Positions 1-5,370 of a stretch of 5,370 bases of DNA are shown here, piece after piece; the stretch's first letter is position 1, and every line of letters begins with the position of its first letter. The stretch comes from Brevundimonas vancanneytii (GTDB lineage Bacteria; Pseudomonadota; Alphaproteobacteria; Caulobacterales; Caulobacteraceae). The notes below the pieces were generated by a model. The model was given only the letters and a program-made list of their open reading frames with translations, searched no databases and was not told the origin of the DNA. The stretch spans positions 1 to 5,370 of the forward strand of contig CAMCIP010000162.1 of assembly GCA_945874855.1 (NCBI GenBank), read 5' to 3'. The translations under genes and the position numbers were made by a program.

Positions 1-605
1 GTCGCCAGATCCTTGACGTAGATGCGGTAGACCTCGGAGCCTTGGGCGTCCTCGGAATAGCCGTAGAGGGCGTGGTCGGGGCTCCATGAGGCCTGGCCGA
101 CGTCGGAATAGGCCTTGCCCTCGGCCAGGGCATTCGCATCCAGCAGCACCTGCTCACTGCCCCCGCCACGCGGCCGCCGGCAATAGAGCGGATGCTGATC
201 TCCCGTGCGGTACCGGCTGTAATACTCCCAGGGTCCGTCGGGGCTGGGCACGGACGAATCGTCCTGTTTGATTCGTCCCTTCATCTCCTCGAACATCTGG
301 TTCTGAAGGGGCACGGTCGAGGCCATCATGGCCTCGCGATAGGCGTTCTCCGCGAGAAGGTTCTCCTTGACGTCGGCCTTGATCAGGCCGGGGTCGCGCA
401 GCACCGCCTGCCAGTTGTCGTCCTTCATCCACTGGTAATCGTCGACCCGGGTCCGGCCCAGCTGTTCGATGGTGACCGGAACCTTTTTAGCGACGGGAGG
501 GGTGGGTACGGTCATCGAGCCTCCGGTCGATCGGGAAAAGGCGGGGCCGGCCACGGCGAGGCCTGCGGCGGCGGCGGTCGAGGCGATCAGGTCGCGGCGG
601 TTCAT
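1..605 (-). CDS. ptrB: Oligopeptidase B (S9A prolyl-oligopeptidase family), N-terminal part, with Tat-like signal
   Basis: The visible 201 residues are the N-terminal part of an S9A serine peptidase, and the C-terminal end lies beyond the left edge. Family-typical stretches are DDYQWMKDD (55-63), RIKQDDSSVP (111-120) followed by WEYYSRYRTGDQHPLYCRR (126-144), and DVGQASWSPD...YGYSEDAQGSEVYRIYVKDL (168-200). These match the N-terminal and beta-propeller region of oligopeptidase B, which cleaves peptides after Arg/Lys. The catalytic Ser-Asp-His domain is not in the window, so activity cannot be judged. Residues 1-24 look like a twin-arginine export signal: NRRDLI, a small Ala-rich hydrophobic core, then AGPA-FS. 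The start is the ATG at 605-603. Its Shine-Dalgarno is weak (GGGGGAAA about 7 bases upstream). An internal ATG at codon 31 (515-513) would give a cytoplasmic form. The gene lies 81 bases downstream of the metallopeptidase gene on the same strand. Family call is firm; export is inferred. Confidence 0.93.
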   Translation of the reverse strand, partial: MNRRDLIASTAAAAGLAVAGPAFSRSTGGSMTVPTPPVAKKVPVTIEQLGRTRVDDYQWMKDDNWQAVLRDPGLIKADVKENLLAENAYREAMMASTVPLQNQMFEEMKGRIKQDDSSVPSPDGPWEYYSRYRTGDQHPLYCRRPRGGGSEQVLLDANALAEGKAYSDVGQASWSPDHALYGYSEDAQGSEVYRIYVKDLA

Positions 606-686
606 GACGGATTTCCCCCGATGTGGTCGCCTGCAGGTTTCCGCCGGGCGCGCGGTGGCGTCAAATGAAGAAAGCGACAGGCCCGC

Positions 687-1181
687 TCACCACATCGAAC
701 AGCGCGCGATCAGGTTCGCCCGCTGGGGCCCCGGCAGATGCCCCATGGCGGATCCGGGGTTCCCCGCGAACTGGCGCATGATCTCGGACAGCTGGGCATT
801 GGTGCGCACGAAACCCTGACGACGGACCACGCTGGCGGCCCAGCAATCGGCCTGGCTTTCGCTGTGTCCGGGCAGCAAGGCATGATGCGCGCACTCGTGT
901 GCAAAGACGAAGACCTGCACCAGGGGCGTCATCCGCTGCATGGCGTCGGGATTGAAGGCGATGAACATCGACCCGTTCGGAAACCGGCGCGCGATGGCCG
1001 CGTCGCCGATGTTGCGATCGAACCAGATCGGCACCGCCATATTGCGATGATCGCGGCAGCTCAGGGTCGCGCCACCCACACTGACTGACCAGTACGGCCC
1101 CTGCTGCGCCCGGACCGGCACGGACAGAGCAAGGGCACATATCAAGGACGCGAGGATTACCAGTCTGGCCGGCAGTCTCAT
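687..1181 (-). CDS. Small secreted putative zinc metallopeptidase (HExxH, M48/gluzincin-like)
   Basis: This 164-residue protein starts with a Sec-type signal peptide: MRLPAR, hydrophobic 7-21, and likely cleavage after VRA at 25. The key motif is HECAHH at 95-100, an HExxH zinc site preceded by a hydrophobic strand-helix (VQVFVFA). About nine residues on comes ESQAD at 108-112. That arrangement (HExxH then ExxAD) is how gluzincins such as M48 supply the third zinc ligand from Glu. A late GHLPGPQRANLIARC (147-161) resembles the HPPxxxR tail of M48-like proteins. Cys42, Cys97, Cys113 and Cys161 in the mature part could form disulfides, which fits a periplasmic location. The start is supported by a good Shine-Dalgarno, GGAGAG with a 7-base spacer. 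It is shorter than M48 proteases and lacks their membrane helices. I do not recognise a named family; substrate and proteolytic activity are unknown. Confidence 0.85.
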   Translation of the reverse strand: MRLPARLVILASLICALALSVPVRAQQGPYWSVSVGGATLSCRDHRNMAVPIWFDRNIGDAAIARRFPNGSMFIAFNPDAMQRMTPLVQVFVFAHECAHHALLPGHSESQADCWAASVVRRQGFVRTNAQLSEIMRQFAGNPGSAMGHLPGPQRANLIARCSMW

Positions 1182-1188
1182 GTCGCGT

Positions 1189-1194
1189 CTCTCC
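1189..1194 (-). promoter_or_regulatory. Ribosome binding site of the metallopeptidase gene
   Basis: GGAGAG on the minus strand, 7 bases before the ATG at 1181-1179. It fixes the start that includes the whole signal peptide. Confidence 0.7.
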
Positions 1195-1266
1195 GTGAAA
1201 TAGCCCGACAGACAGCCCGTCGATTCTGCAGGGTCACCGGCGTCCCCGACTGTGCCCTCGGGTCGC

Positions 1267-2097
1267 TCACCTTATCGCAGCCAGAACCGGGACGAGCCGG
1301 TCGCGCCAGACCCGATAGCCGCTTTCGTTCGGATGCACGCCGTCCATGAACAGCGCCCGGTTCTGATGGCCGTCTGAATCGAGAAACGCCGGGTACAGGT
1401 CGAGGAAATGCAGGTATCCGTCCTGCGATCGCGCGGCGACAAAATCGGCCAGTGCCTGGTTGACGGGCACGACGAGGCCGGCGTTGCGATCCGGCTCATG
1501 GGTGGGCAGCAAGGCGTGCAGCACAATGGCGGTCCGGGGTCTGTGGCGGTGGACGGCCGCGACCACGGCGATGATCCCTTCGTACACACTCTCCACGGCC
1601 GGCGCTTCGGCGTCCCAGCTGTTGTTGATGCCGATCATCAGAACGATCACGTCCGGATCGAGGTCCGGCCGGTCAAGCTGACCCAGCCCGCCCTCCGACT
1701 TCGGAAGAATTCGCTGCAGCACATGTTCGGTGCGGTCGCCGGAGATGCCGAGGTTGAGCCCAAGGGTGTCGGGCGTGGCCCCTTCGAAGCTCTCGGCCCA
1801 GACTGTTCTCCCTCCGAACGCCCCGGGGAACCATGGATTTTCTCCCAGGGTCCAGAAGTCGGTGATCGAGTCGCCCAGAAAAAGCAGCCTGACGGGCGCC
1901 AGGCTCTCTATGGCCGAAAGCCGGGCCTCGATCGCCATGAGCCGGGTCTGCCAGTACTCGACCCGCGGCGTCGGTCGGGTCGAGACGAAGGTCCTCCCCT
2001 CCTGCGCCACCGCCGCGCCGCAGATCAGGGAACCGAGGGCCAGGCCCAGGATCGCGGCGGCGAGAGGTCCTCCCGGGGCCCCAATGCGTCTGGACAT
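1267..2097 (-). CDS. Secreted SGNH/GDSL-family hydrolase (PAF-acetylhydrolase-like)
   Basis: From the chosen ATG the protein is 276 residues. Residues 1-32 form a signal peptide: Arg-Arg at 3-4, hydrophobic 11-31, AVA-Q cleavage. The four SGNH blocks are present in order: GDSITDFW at 75-82 (nucleophile Ser77), NLGISGDRTEHVL at 115-127 (block II glycine), GINNS at 156-160 (block III Asn), and DGVHPNESGY at 252-261 (Asp252 and His255 of the catalytic triad). The wording of blocks I, II and V is that of PAF-acetylhydrolase-type GDSL esterases, which remove acyl or acetyl groups from lipids or carbohydrates. The true substrate cannot be read from sequence. The frame stays open upstream to an ATG at 2226, but those 43 residues are Pro/Arg-rich and would bury the signal peptide. 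The start at 2097 has a clear Shine-Dalgarno. The stop is 85 bases before the metallopeptidase start. Confidence 0.92.
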   Translation of the reverse strand: MSRRIGAPGGPLAAAILGLALGSLICGAAVAQEGRTFVSTRPTPRVEYWQTRLMAIEARLSAIESLAPVRLLFLGDSITDFWTLGENPWFPGAFGGRTVWAESFEGATPDTLGLNLGISGDRTEHVLQRILPKSEGGLGQLDRPDLDPDVIVLMIGINNSWDAEAPAVESVYEGIIAVVAAVHRHRPRTAIVLHALLPTHEPDRNAGLVVPVNQALADFVAARSQDGYLHFLDLYPAFLDSDGHQNRALFMDGVHPNESGYRVWRDRLVPVLAAIR

Positions 2098-2103
2098 GTC
2101 CGT

Positions 2104-2110
2104 TCCCTCT
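2104..2110 (-). promoter_or_regulatory. Ribosome binding site of the SGNH hydrolase gene
   Basis: AGAGGGA on the minus strand, 6 bases before the ATG at 2097-2095. It decides in favour of this start over the ATG at 2226. Confidence 0.7.
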
Positions 2111-2118
2111 CGACCCGA

Positions 2119-2148
2119 ACCATAGGGCCGCGGCGGATTGGAGTGCAA
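2119..2148 (-). promoter_or_regulatory. Possible promoter of the SGNH hydrolase gene
   Basis: On the minus strand, TTGCAC (2148-2143) and TATGGT (2124-2119) are separated by 18 bases. Transcription would start near 2112, just ahead of the Shine-Dalgarno. That would exclude the longer reading frame from 2226. The match to consensus is only partial, and read-through from the upstream tRNA-Gln gene is another possibility. Confidence 0.33.
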
Positions 2149-2248
2149 CGGCTGGCTGGCGGGCCACAGGCGCGTCGGCCCGGGGCGCCTATCGCCCTGG
2201 AGGGCCGCCGGACTGACTTTCGTCAACGGGATTGGCGTCGGACGCGGA

Positions 2249-2322
2249 TGGCTGGGGAACTAGGACTCGAACCTAGAATGACGGTACCAAAAACCGGAGT
2301 GTTACCATTACACCATTCCCCA
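2249..2322 (-). tRNA. trnQ: tRNA-Gln (anticodon TTG)
   Basis: The minus strand folds as a 74-base cloverleaf. The acceptor stem is TGGGGAA/TTCCCCA with discriminator G and an encoded CCA end. The D stem is GTGT/ACAC, and the T arm is CTAGG-TTCGAGT-CCTAG. The anticodon loop TTTTGGT puts TTG at positions 34-36 (bases 2290-2288), reading CAA and CAG codons. The U1-A72 pair is the feature used by GatCAB-type amidotransferases, which make Gln-tRNA in most alphaproteobacteria. The anticodon stem is CCGGT/ACCGT: four pairs close the loop, while the outermost position (27-43) is a C-U mismatch. It is transcribed away from the neighbouring tRNA-Pro gene. Confidence 0.96.
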
Positions 2323-2338
2323 GCAGGTCCGGCGCAAA

Positions 2339-2356
2339 CCCCGCCCTGAAGCGGGG
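2339..2356 (-). other. Hairpin in the tRNA-Gln leader
   Basis: CCCCGC and GCGGGG (2339-2344 and 2351-2356) form a 6-bp GC stem with a 6-base loop. It lies between the predicted promoter and the mature 5' end of tRNA-Gln, near the predicted first base of the transcript. No T-run follows, so it does not look like a terminator. It may simply structure the RNase P-cleaved leader. Confidence 0.45.
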
Positions 2357-2363
2357 AGGCGGT

Positions 2364-2392
2364 CAGATACGCCAAGGCCGCCGGGGATGCAA
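2364..2392 (-). promoter_or_regulatory. Promoter of the tRNA-Gln gene
   Basis: On the minus strand, TTGCAT (2392-2387) and TATCTG (2369-2364) have the ideal 17-base spacing. Predicted start is near 2357, giving a leader of about 35 bases before the mature tRNA. It faces away from the tRNA-Pro promoter. Confidence 0.55.
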
Positions 2393-2445
2393 CAGCCGGA
2401 CGGCAGCCCCCACAACGGGACCGACGCCCGGTCCGAGAACGTCGC

Positions 2446-2474
2446 TTGCGGGGCCCGGGGCGCATGGCTATAAG
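2446..2474 (+). promoter_or_regulatory. Promoter of the tRNA-Pro gene
   Basis: TTGCGG (2446-2451) and TATAAG (2469-2474) are 17 bases apart. With its flank, the -10 element reads GCTATAAG, close to the Caulobacter housekeeping -10 pattern as I recall it. The bases just after it are CCCGCC, a GC-rich discriminator as seen at stringently controlled stable-RNA promoters. The predicted start is about 7 bases before the mature tRNA. Confidence 0.68.
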
Positions 2475-2487
2475 CCCGCCTCCAAGT

Positions 2488-2564
2488 CGGAGTGTGGCTC
2501 AGTCTGGTAGAGCACTGCGTTCGGGACGCAGGGGTCGCAGGTTCGAATCCTGCCACTCCGACCA
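2488..2564 (+). tRNA. trnP: tRNA-Pro (anticodon CGG)
   Basis: This is a 77-base cloverleaf. The acceptor stem is CGGAGTG/CACTCCG with discriminator A and an encoded CCA. The anticodon stem CTGCG/CGCAG encloses loop TTCGGGA, placing CGG at 2522-2524 to read CCG codons. The T arm contains GTTCGAATC. The C1-G72 first pair and the CGG/GGG-type loop fit proline tRNAs. All stems pair fully. A strong promoter lies directly upstream. I see no convincing terminator downstream; the 6-bp hairpin at 2599-2616 has no T-run. Confidence 0.97.
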
Positions 2565-2695
2565 TTTTCCCGCCCTTTCGCCCGGCGCGTGTCGGTGCCC
2601 TTCCTGTGGCGGAAGGCCGATGGCGGGATCGTGGCGGCGACACACCCATTCCCGGAGTTTGCCGCTACCGTCCGTCGCGGTTCCCCGATCTGCTC

Positions 2696-2712
2696 TTGCG
2701 ATCAATTCGCAA
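2696..2712 (+). promoter_or_regulatory. Candidate operator palindrome of the iron-transport operon
   Basis: TTGCGA-TCAAT-TCGCAA is a perfect 6-5-6 inverted repeat, ending 34 bases before the ATG of the substrate-binding protein gene. It lies in the core promoter position of an operon whose product imports ferric iron. An iron-responsive regulator of the Fur superfamily (Fur, Irr) or RirA is therefore the natural suspect. The sequence is not an obvious match to the Irr or RirA boxes that I know, so the regulator is left open. Confidence 0.45.
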
Positions 2713-2724
2713 AGGCCCTAGTCC
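2696..2724 (+). promoter_or_regulatory. Possible promoter of the iron-transport operon
   Basis: TTGCGA (2696-2701) as -35 and CCTAGT (2717-2722, flank CCTAGTCC) as a weak -10 are about 15 bases apart. The -35 would coincide with the left half of the palindrome, so a bound repressor would block polymerase. The -10 match is poor and the true promoter may lie elsewhere in 2565-2746. Confidence 0.3.
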
Positions 2725-2735
2725 GGCAAGAGCAT

Positions 2736-2740
2736 AGGAG
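2736..2740 (+). promoter_or_regulatory. Ribosome binding site of the iron-binding protein gene
   Basis: AGGAG sits 6 bases before the ATG at 2747. The in-frame TTG at 2741 touches the Shine-Dalgarno and cannot be the start, so the ATG is chosen. Confidence 0.8.
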
Positions 2741-2746
2741 TTGCCC

Positions 2747-3805
2747 ATGACGCTGCGTCGGACCCTGATGGCCTGTATGGCCGCCCTCGCCCTGCCCCTG
2801 GCCGCCTGCGGCGACCAGGCCGACGGCGCAAAGACGGACGGCGCGGCGGCCGGCGGCGTGCTCAACCTCTATACGGCGCGCCACTACGACGGCGACCTGC
2901 AGGTCTATGCGGCTTTCGAGAAGGCCACCGGGATCAAGGTCAACCGCATCGAGGGCAATCCCGACCAGTTGATTGCGCGCATGCAGGCGGAAGGGGACGC
3001 CAGTCCGGCCGACGTCTTCGTCGCGGCTGACGCAGGGGCCCTCTGGCGCGCGCAGAACGCGGGCCTGCTGCAGCCGGTGACCAGCGAGGCCCTGACCGCC
3101 GCCCTGCCCGCCAATCTGCGCGAGCCGGGTGGCCATTTCTTCGGCCTCAACCGCCGCGCCCGCGTCGTCGCCTTTGACTCGACCAAGGTTCGGCCCGAGG
3201 AGGTCGACACCTATGAGGAGCTGGCCTCGCCCCGCTTCCGTGGCAAGCTCTGCGTCCGGTCGTCGGACAGCGTCTACAACCTCTCGCTGGTCGGTGCCCT
3301 GCTGGAGGCCTGGGGTCCCCAGAAGACCCGGCAGTGGGTCGAGGGCGTGGTCGCCAACATGGCCCGCCCGCCCGAGGGCGGTGACCGCGACCAGATCCGC
3401 GCCGTCGGGGCCGGGGTCTGTGAGGTCGCCATCACCAACAGCTACTACTTCATCCGCATGGACCGCAGCACCGACGCCGCGGATGTGGCGCTGACGGACA
3501 AGGTCAAGCTGGGCTTTCCGTCGCTGGACGGACAGGGCGCGCATGTGAACGTCTCGGGTGCCGGTGTGGCGAAGAACGCACCAAACCGCGCCGCGGCCAT
3601 CGCCTTCCTCGAGTTCCTCGCCACACCGGAAGCGCAGATCATGAATTCGGAGCTCAACAACGAGTTCCCCGGGGCCAACGGCGTCCAGGCACCGGCCGGC
3701 GTGCGGGAGTTCGAAGGCTTCGCCGCCCATCCGATGAACGTCTCGGCCTATGGCCGGCGCCAGGCGGAGGCCCAGTCGATCATGACCGCGGCCGGGTGGC
3801 GCTAG
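2747..3805 (+). CDS. fbpA: Ferric iron ABC transporter, substrate-binding lipoprotein (FbpA/FutA type)
   Basis: This 352-residue periplasmic binding protein captures Fe(III) and delivers it to the inner-membrane permease encoded next. Residues 1-21 are a lipoprotein signal with lipobox LAAC (Cys21), followed by a Gly/Ala/Asp-rich linker to about 37. LYTARHYDGD (41-50) begins the mature fold and is the hallmark of this family. The likely metal ligands are His46, Tyr47, Tyr177 (SVYN) and the pair Tyr233-Tyr234 (NSYYF). Their order and spacing follow the FutA-type His-Tyr...Tyr...Tyr-Tyr site as I remember it. Other family stretches are EGNPDQLIARM (69-79), ADVFVAADAGALW (88-100) and FPGANGV (307-313). 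Length is normal. Two cysteines (169, 225) could form a disulfide. The gene starts the operon and ends 10 bases inside the permease gene. The candidate operator upstream suggests control by iron. The symbol names the family; no close homologue was compared. Confidence 0.93.
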   Translation: MTLRRTLMACMAALALPLAACGDQADGAKTDGAAAGGVLNLYTARHYDGDLQVYAAFEKATGIKVNRIEGNPDQLIARMQAEGDASPADVFVAADAGALWRAQNAGLLQPVTSEALTAALPANLREPGGHFFGLNRRARVVAFDSTKVRPEEVDTYEELASPRFRGKLCVRSSDSVYNLSLVGALLEAWGPQKTRQWVEGVVANMARPPEGGDRDQIRAVGAGVCEVAITNSYYFIRMDRSTDAADVALTDKVKLGFPSLDGQGAHVNVSGAGVAKNAPNRAAAIAFLEFLATPEAQIMNSELNNEFPGANGVQAPAGVREFEGFAAHPMNVSAYGRRQAEAQSIMTAAGWR

Positions 3806-5370
3806 TCCCGTCCGTCCCTGACACCGGACCAGCCCCCGCCGTCGGGTGGGGGCCGGGGCCGCTGCGGCTGATCGGGCTGCTGGCAGCTCTCGTCGCCGTC
3901 CTGCCACTGGCCGGCGTGGCAGCCGCGGCCATGTCGGGAGGAGAAGCCGACATCGCCGGGCGCGACCTCGCGCGATACGCCCTGACGTCGGTGACGCTGG
4001 CGGCATTGGTGGCGGCTGTCACCGGCGTGCTGGGCTCAGTCGCGGCATGGCTGGTCGTCATGCACCGTTTCCCGGGACGCGACGTCTTCTCCTGGGCCCT
4101 GGCCCTGCCCTTCGCCATGCCGGCCTTCGCCGTGGCCTATGCCTATGCCGACCTGTTCGACGTGGCGGGCGAGCTGAACACCTGGCTGAGGGCGACAGTC
4201 GGCTTCGGCCTGCCGTTCCGGATGCGCAGCCTGTGGGGCGCAGGCTTCATTCTGGGGTTCGCCTTCTTTCCCTATGTCTATCTCGCCATGCGCGCGGCCT
4301 TCGTGAACCTGCCGGTCCACGCTCTGGAGGCGGCGCGCAGCCTGGGCGCCTCACCCCGCCGGGCCTTTCTGAGCGTCGCCCTGCCCATGGCCCGGCCGGC
4401 GCTGGCGGCGGGGGTGGCGCTGGCGGTGATGGAGACCCTGGCCGACTACGGTGCGGTGCAGTTCCTGAACGTTCAGACCCTGACCACCGGGGTTGTGCGC
4501 GCCTGGTTCGTCTATGGCTCCCTGGCCTCTGCCGCCCAGTTTGCCTTGCCCCTGCTGGGGGCCGCCGCCCTGCTGCTGTGGATCGAGAGGGCCGGGCGTC
4601 GCAGCCGGGCCTATGGGACGACGGGGGCCCGGTGGCGGCCTCTGCCAGTCACCGATCTCGAGGGCGGCAAGGCCGTCCTGGCCTTCCTCTACTGCCTGCT
4701 GCTGGTCACTCTGGGGTTGCTGTTGCCGGCCGGCTGGCTGGCCTGGTCGTCTGTCGATGTGACCCCGGACTGGCCGCGCCTGATCTCGGCGGCGCGGAAC
4801 ACCGTGACCCTCGGCGCGGCGGGCGCGATCGTGACGGTCGTTCTGGCGACAGCCCTGGCCCTGGCGGCGCGGAAGCTGCCGCTGACGGCGCGGGTCGCCA
4901 GCCTCGGCTATGCGACACCTGGCGCGGTCATGGCGATCGGCCTGCTGCTGCCTGCCGCCTGGCTGTGGAACGTGGTACCGGGCGGGTCGGCCAATGCGGC
5001 GGCGGGGATCGCCCTGCTGCTGTATGCCTATGCCGCCCGGCTGATGGCGGCGGCGCTGGAGCCGGTGGACGCGGGCCTGTCGCGGGTGACGCCCTCGATG
5101 GTCCATGCGGCGCGAGGGCTGGGCGCGGGCGAGACCGGGGCGGCCTGGCGGGTGCAGCTGCCGATCGCGGCCCCGGCCCTGTTCACCGCCGCTATCGTGG
5201 TGCTGGTCGACGTGCTCAAGGAGTTACCGGCCACCCTGATCCTGCGGCCGTTCAATTTCGACACCCTGGCGGTCATGGCCGACAACTATGCGCGCGACGA
5301 GCGGCTGGCCAATGCCGGCTGGCCGTCGTTGATCCTTGTGGCGCTGGCCCTGCCGCCCGTCATATGGCTG
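3796..5370 (+). CDS. fbpB: Ferric iron ABC transporter, fused two-domain permease (FbpB type), 3' end missing
   Basis: This frame is open for 525 codons to the right edge with no stop. It encodes the inner-membrane channel through which Fe(III) from the binding protein is passed, driven by a separate ATPase expected downstream. Two MetI-like halves are fused. The first has helices around 24-45, 62-89, 99-120 and 147-170, the coupling loop EAARSLGAS...LPMARP (178-201), and helices near 203-222 and 245-263. The second has helices near 293-318, 338-358, 368-392 and 402-420, the coupling loop HAARGLGAG...LPIAAP (437-460), and helices near 462-475 and 511-525. The second EAA loop has His for the usual Glu. 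Usual family length is about 540-560, so only some tens of residues are missing. I chose the GTG at 3796, which overlaps the upstream gene by 10 bases. It has no strong Shine-Dalgarno, so translational coupling is likely. The next in-frame ATG (codon 46) would lose the first helix. Confidence 0.92.
   Translation, partial: MALVPSVPDTGPAPAVGWGPGPLRLIGLLAALVAVLPLAGVAAAAMSGGEADIAGRDLARYALTSVTLAALVAAVTGVLGSVAAWLVVMHRFPGRDVFSWALALPFAMPAFAVAYAYADLFDVAGELNTWLRATVGFGLPFRMRSLWGAGFILGFAFFPYVYLAMRAAFVNLPVHALEAARSLGASPRRAFLSVALPMARPALAAGVALAVMETLADYGAVQFLNVQTLTTGVVRAWFVYGSLASAAQFALPLLGAAALLLWIERAGRRSRAYGTTGARWRPLPVTDLEGGKAVLAFLYCLLLVTLGLLLPAGWLAWSSVDVTPDWPRLISAARNTVTLGAAGAIVTVVLATALALAARKLPLTARVASLGYATPGAVMAIGLLLPAAWLWNVVPGGSANAAAGIALLLYAYAARLMAAALEPVDAGLSRVTPSMVHAARGLGAGETGAAWRVQLPIAAPALFTAAIVVLVDVLKELPATLILRPFNFDTLAVMADNYARDERLANAGWPSLILVALALPPVIWL

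Larger units (their letters stand above)
2691..2734 (+). repeat. 9-bp inverted repeat upstream of the iron-binding protein gene
   Basis: TGCTCTTGC (2691-2699) is the exact reverse complement of GCAAGAGCA (2726-2734), with 26 bases between the arms. The right arm ends one base before the Shine-Dalgarno. The left arm shares TTGC with the shorter palindrome at 2696-2712, so the two pairings exclude each other if formed in RNA. It could be a second protein-binding arrangement or a leader hairpin. Its role is unproven. Confidence 0.55.

Noticed and set aside
636..664. Possible promoter before oligopeptidase B (TTGACG on the minus strand at 664-659)
   Set aside because: The -35 is good, but the bases at the proper distance (GAAACC) do not resemble a -10 element.
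1245..1262. Possible terminator hairpin after the SGNH hydrolase (CCCGA/TCGGG, 8-base loop)
   Set aside because: The stem is only five pairs and no T-run follows on either strand.
2098..2226. N-terminal extension of the SGNH hydrolase from the ATG at 2226
   Set aside because: The 43 extra residues are Pro/Arg-rich and would place the signal peptide internally. A clear Shine-Dalgarno precedes the ATG at 2097.
1408..2349. Long rightward open frame (313 codons) opposite the SGNH hydrolase gene
   Set aside because: It is antisense to a gene with all four SGNH blocks and a good start. Its translation has no recognisable motif and runs into the tRNA-Gln region. Long open shadow frames are expected at this GC content.
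2488..2564. tRNA-Pro as an integration site for a mobile element
   Set aside because: No integrase gene is visible, and I saw no second copy of the tRNA 3' end in the window. The flanking genes are housekeeping-like.
2599..2616. Possible terminator after tRNA-Pro (CCTTCC/GGAAGG, 6-base loop)
   Set aside because: A six-pair stem with no T-run after it; at this GC content such short hairpins arise by chance.
2702..4006. Leftward open frame (434 codons) opposite the iron-binding protein and permease genes
   Set aside because: It covers the complement of two clearly recognised genes. Its translation is Arg/Gly/Val-rich low-information sequence with no ribosome binding site.
4351..5106. Leftward open frame (251 codons) opposite the permease
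   Set aside because: The product is Gln/Arg/Gly/Pro-rich, as expected from the complement of a Leu/Ala-rich membrane protein. The permease frame on the other strand is unambiguous.

Overview
The window is GC-rich bacterial DNA with dense coding. It reads as an alphaproteobacterium, most plausibly Caulobacterales (Caulobacter/Brevundimonas-like). That placement rests on GC-rich codon use, a GCTATAAG-type -10 element that fits the Caulobacter housekeeping promoter pattern as I remember it, and a tRNA-Gln with a U1-A72 pair. It is inference from style, not from a database match.

Layout. Positions 1-2097 carry three leftward genes for exported proteins. They are a Tat-signal-bearing oligopeptidase B (N-terminal 201 residues, running off the left edge), a small secreted putative zinc metallopeptidase with an HExxH motif, and a secreted SGNH/GDSL hydrolase. 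Gaps between them are 80-85 bases. Each has its own purine-rich Shine-Dalgarno (weak for oligopeptidase B), so they may or may not be one transcript.

Positions 2249-2564 hold two divergent tRNA genes, tRNA-Gln(TTG) leftward and tRNA-Pro(CGG) rightward. They are separated by about 165 bases that contain a back-to-back pair of recognisable promoters.

Positions 2747-5370 hold the start of a rightward ferric-iron ABC transporter operon. It encodes a lipoprotein substrate-binding protein of the FbpA/FutA type with a His-Tyr...Tyr...Tyr-Tyr iron-binding pattern. This overlaps by 10 bases the gene for a fused two-domain permease of the FbpB type, which is open at the right edge. The ATPase (FbpC-type) is expected downstream but is not in the window. 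The region just before the operon carries a perfect 6-5-6 palindrome and an overlapping 9-bp inverted repeat, a good candidate for iron-responsive control.

I see no mobile element, CRISPR array, phage gene or clearly new multi-gene system. The window looks like ordinary chromosomal backbone. The points most worth a second look are the nested inverted repeats before the iron operon, the compact secreted metallopeptidase, and the export signal on oligopeptidase B.
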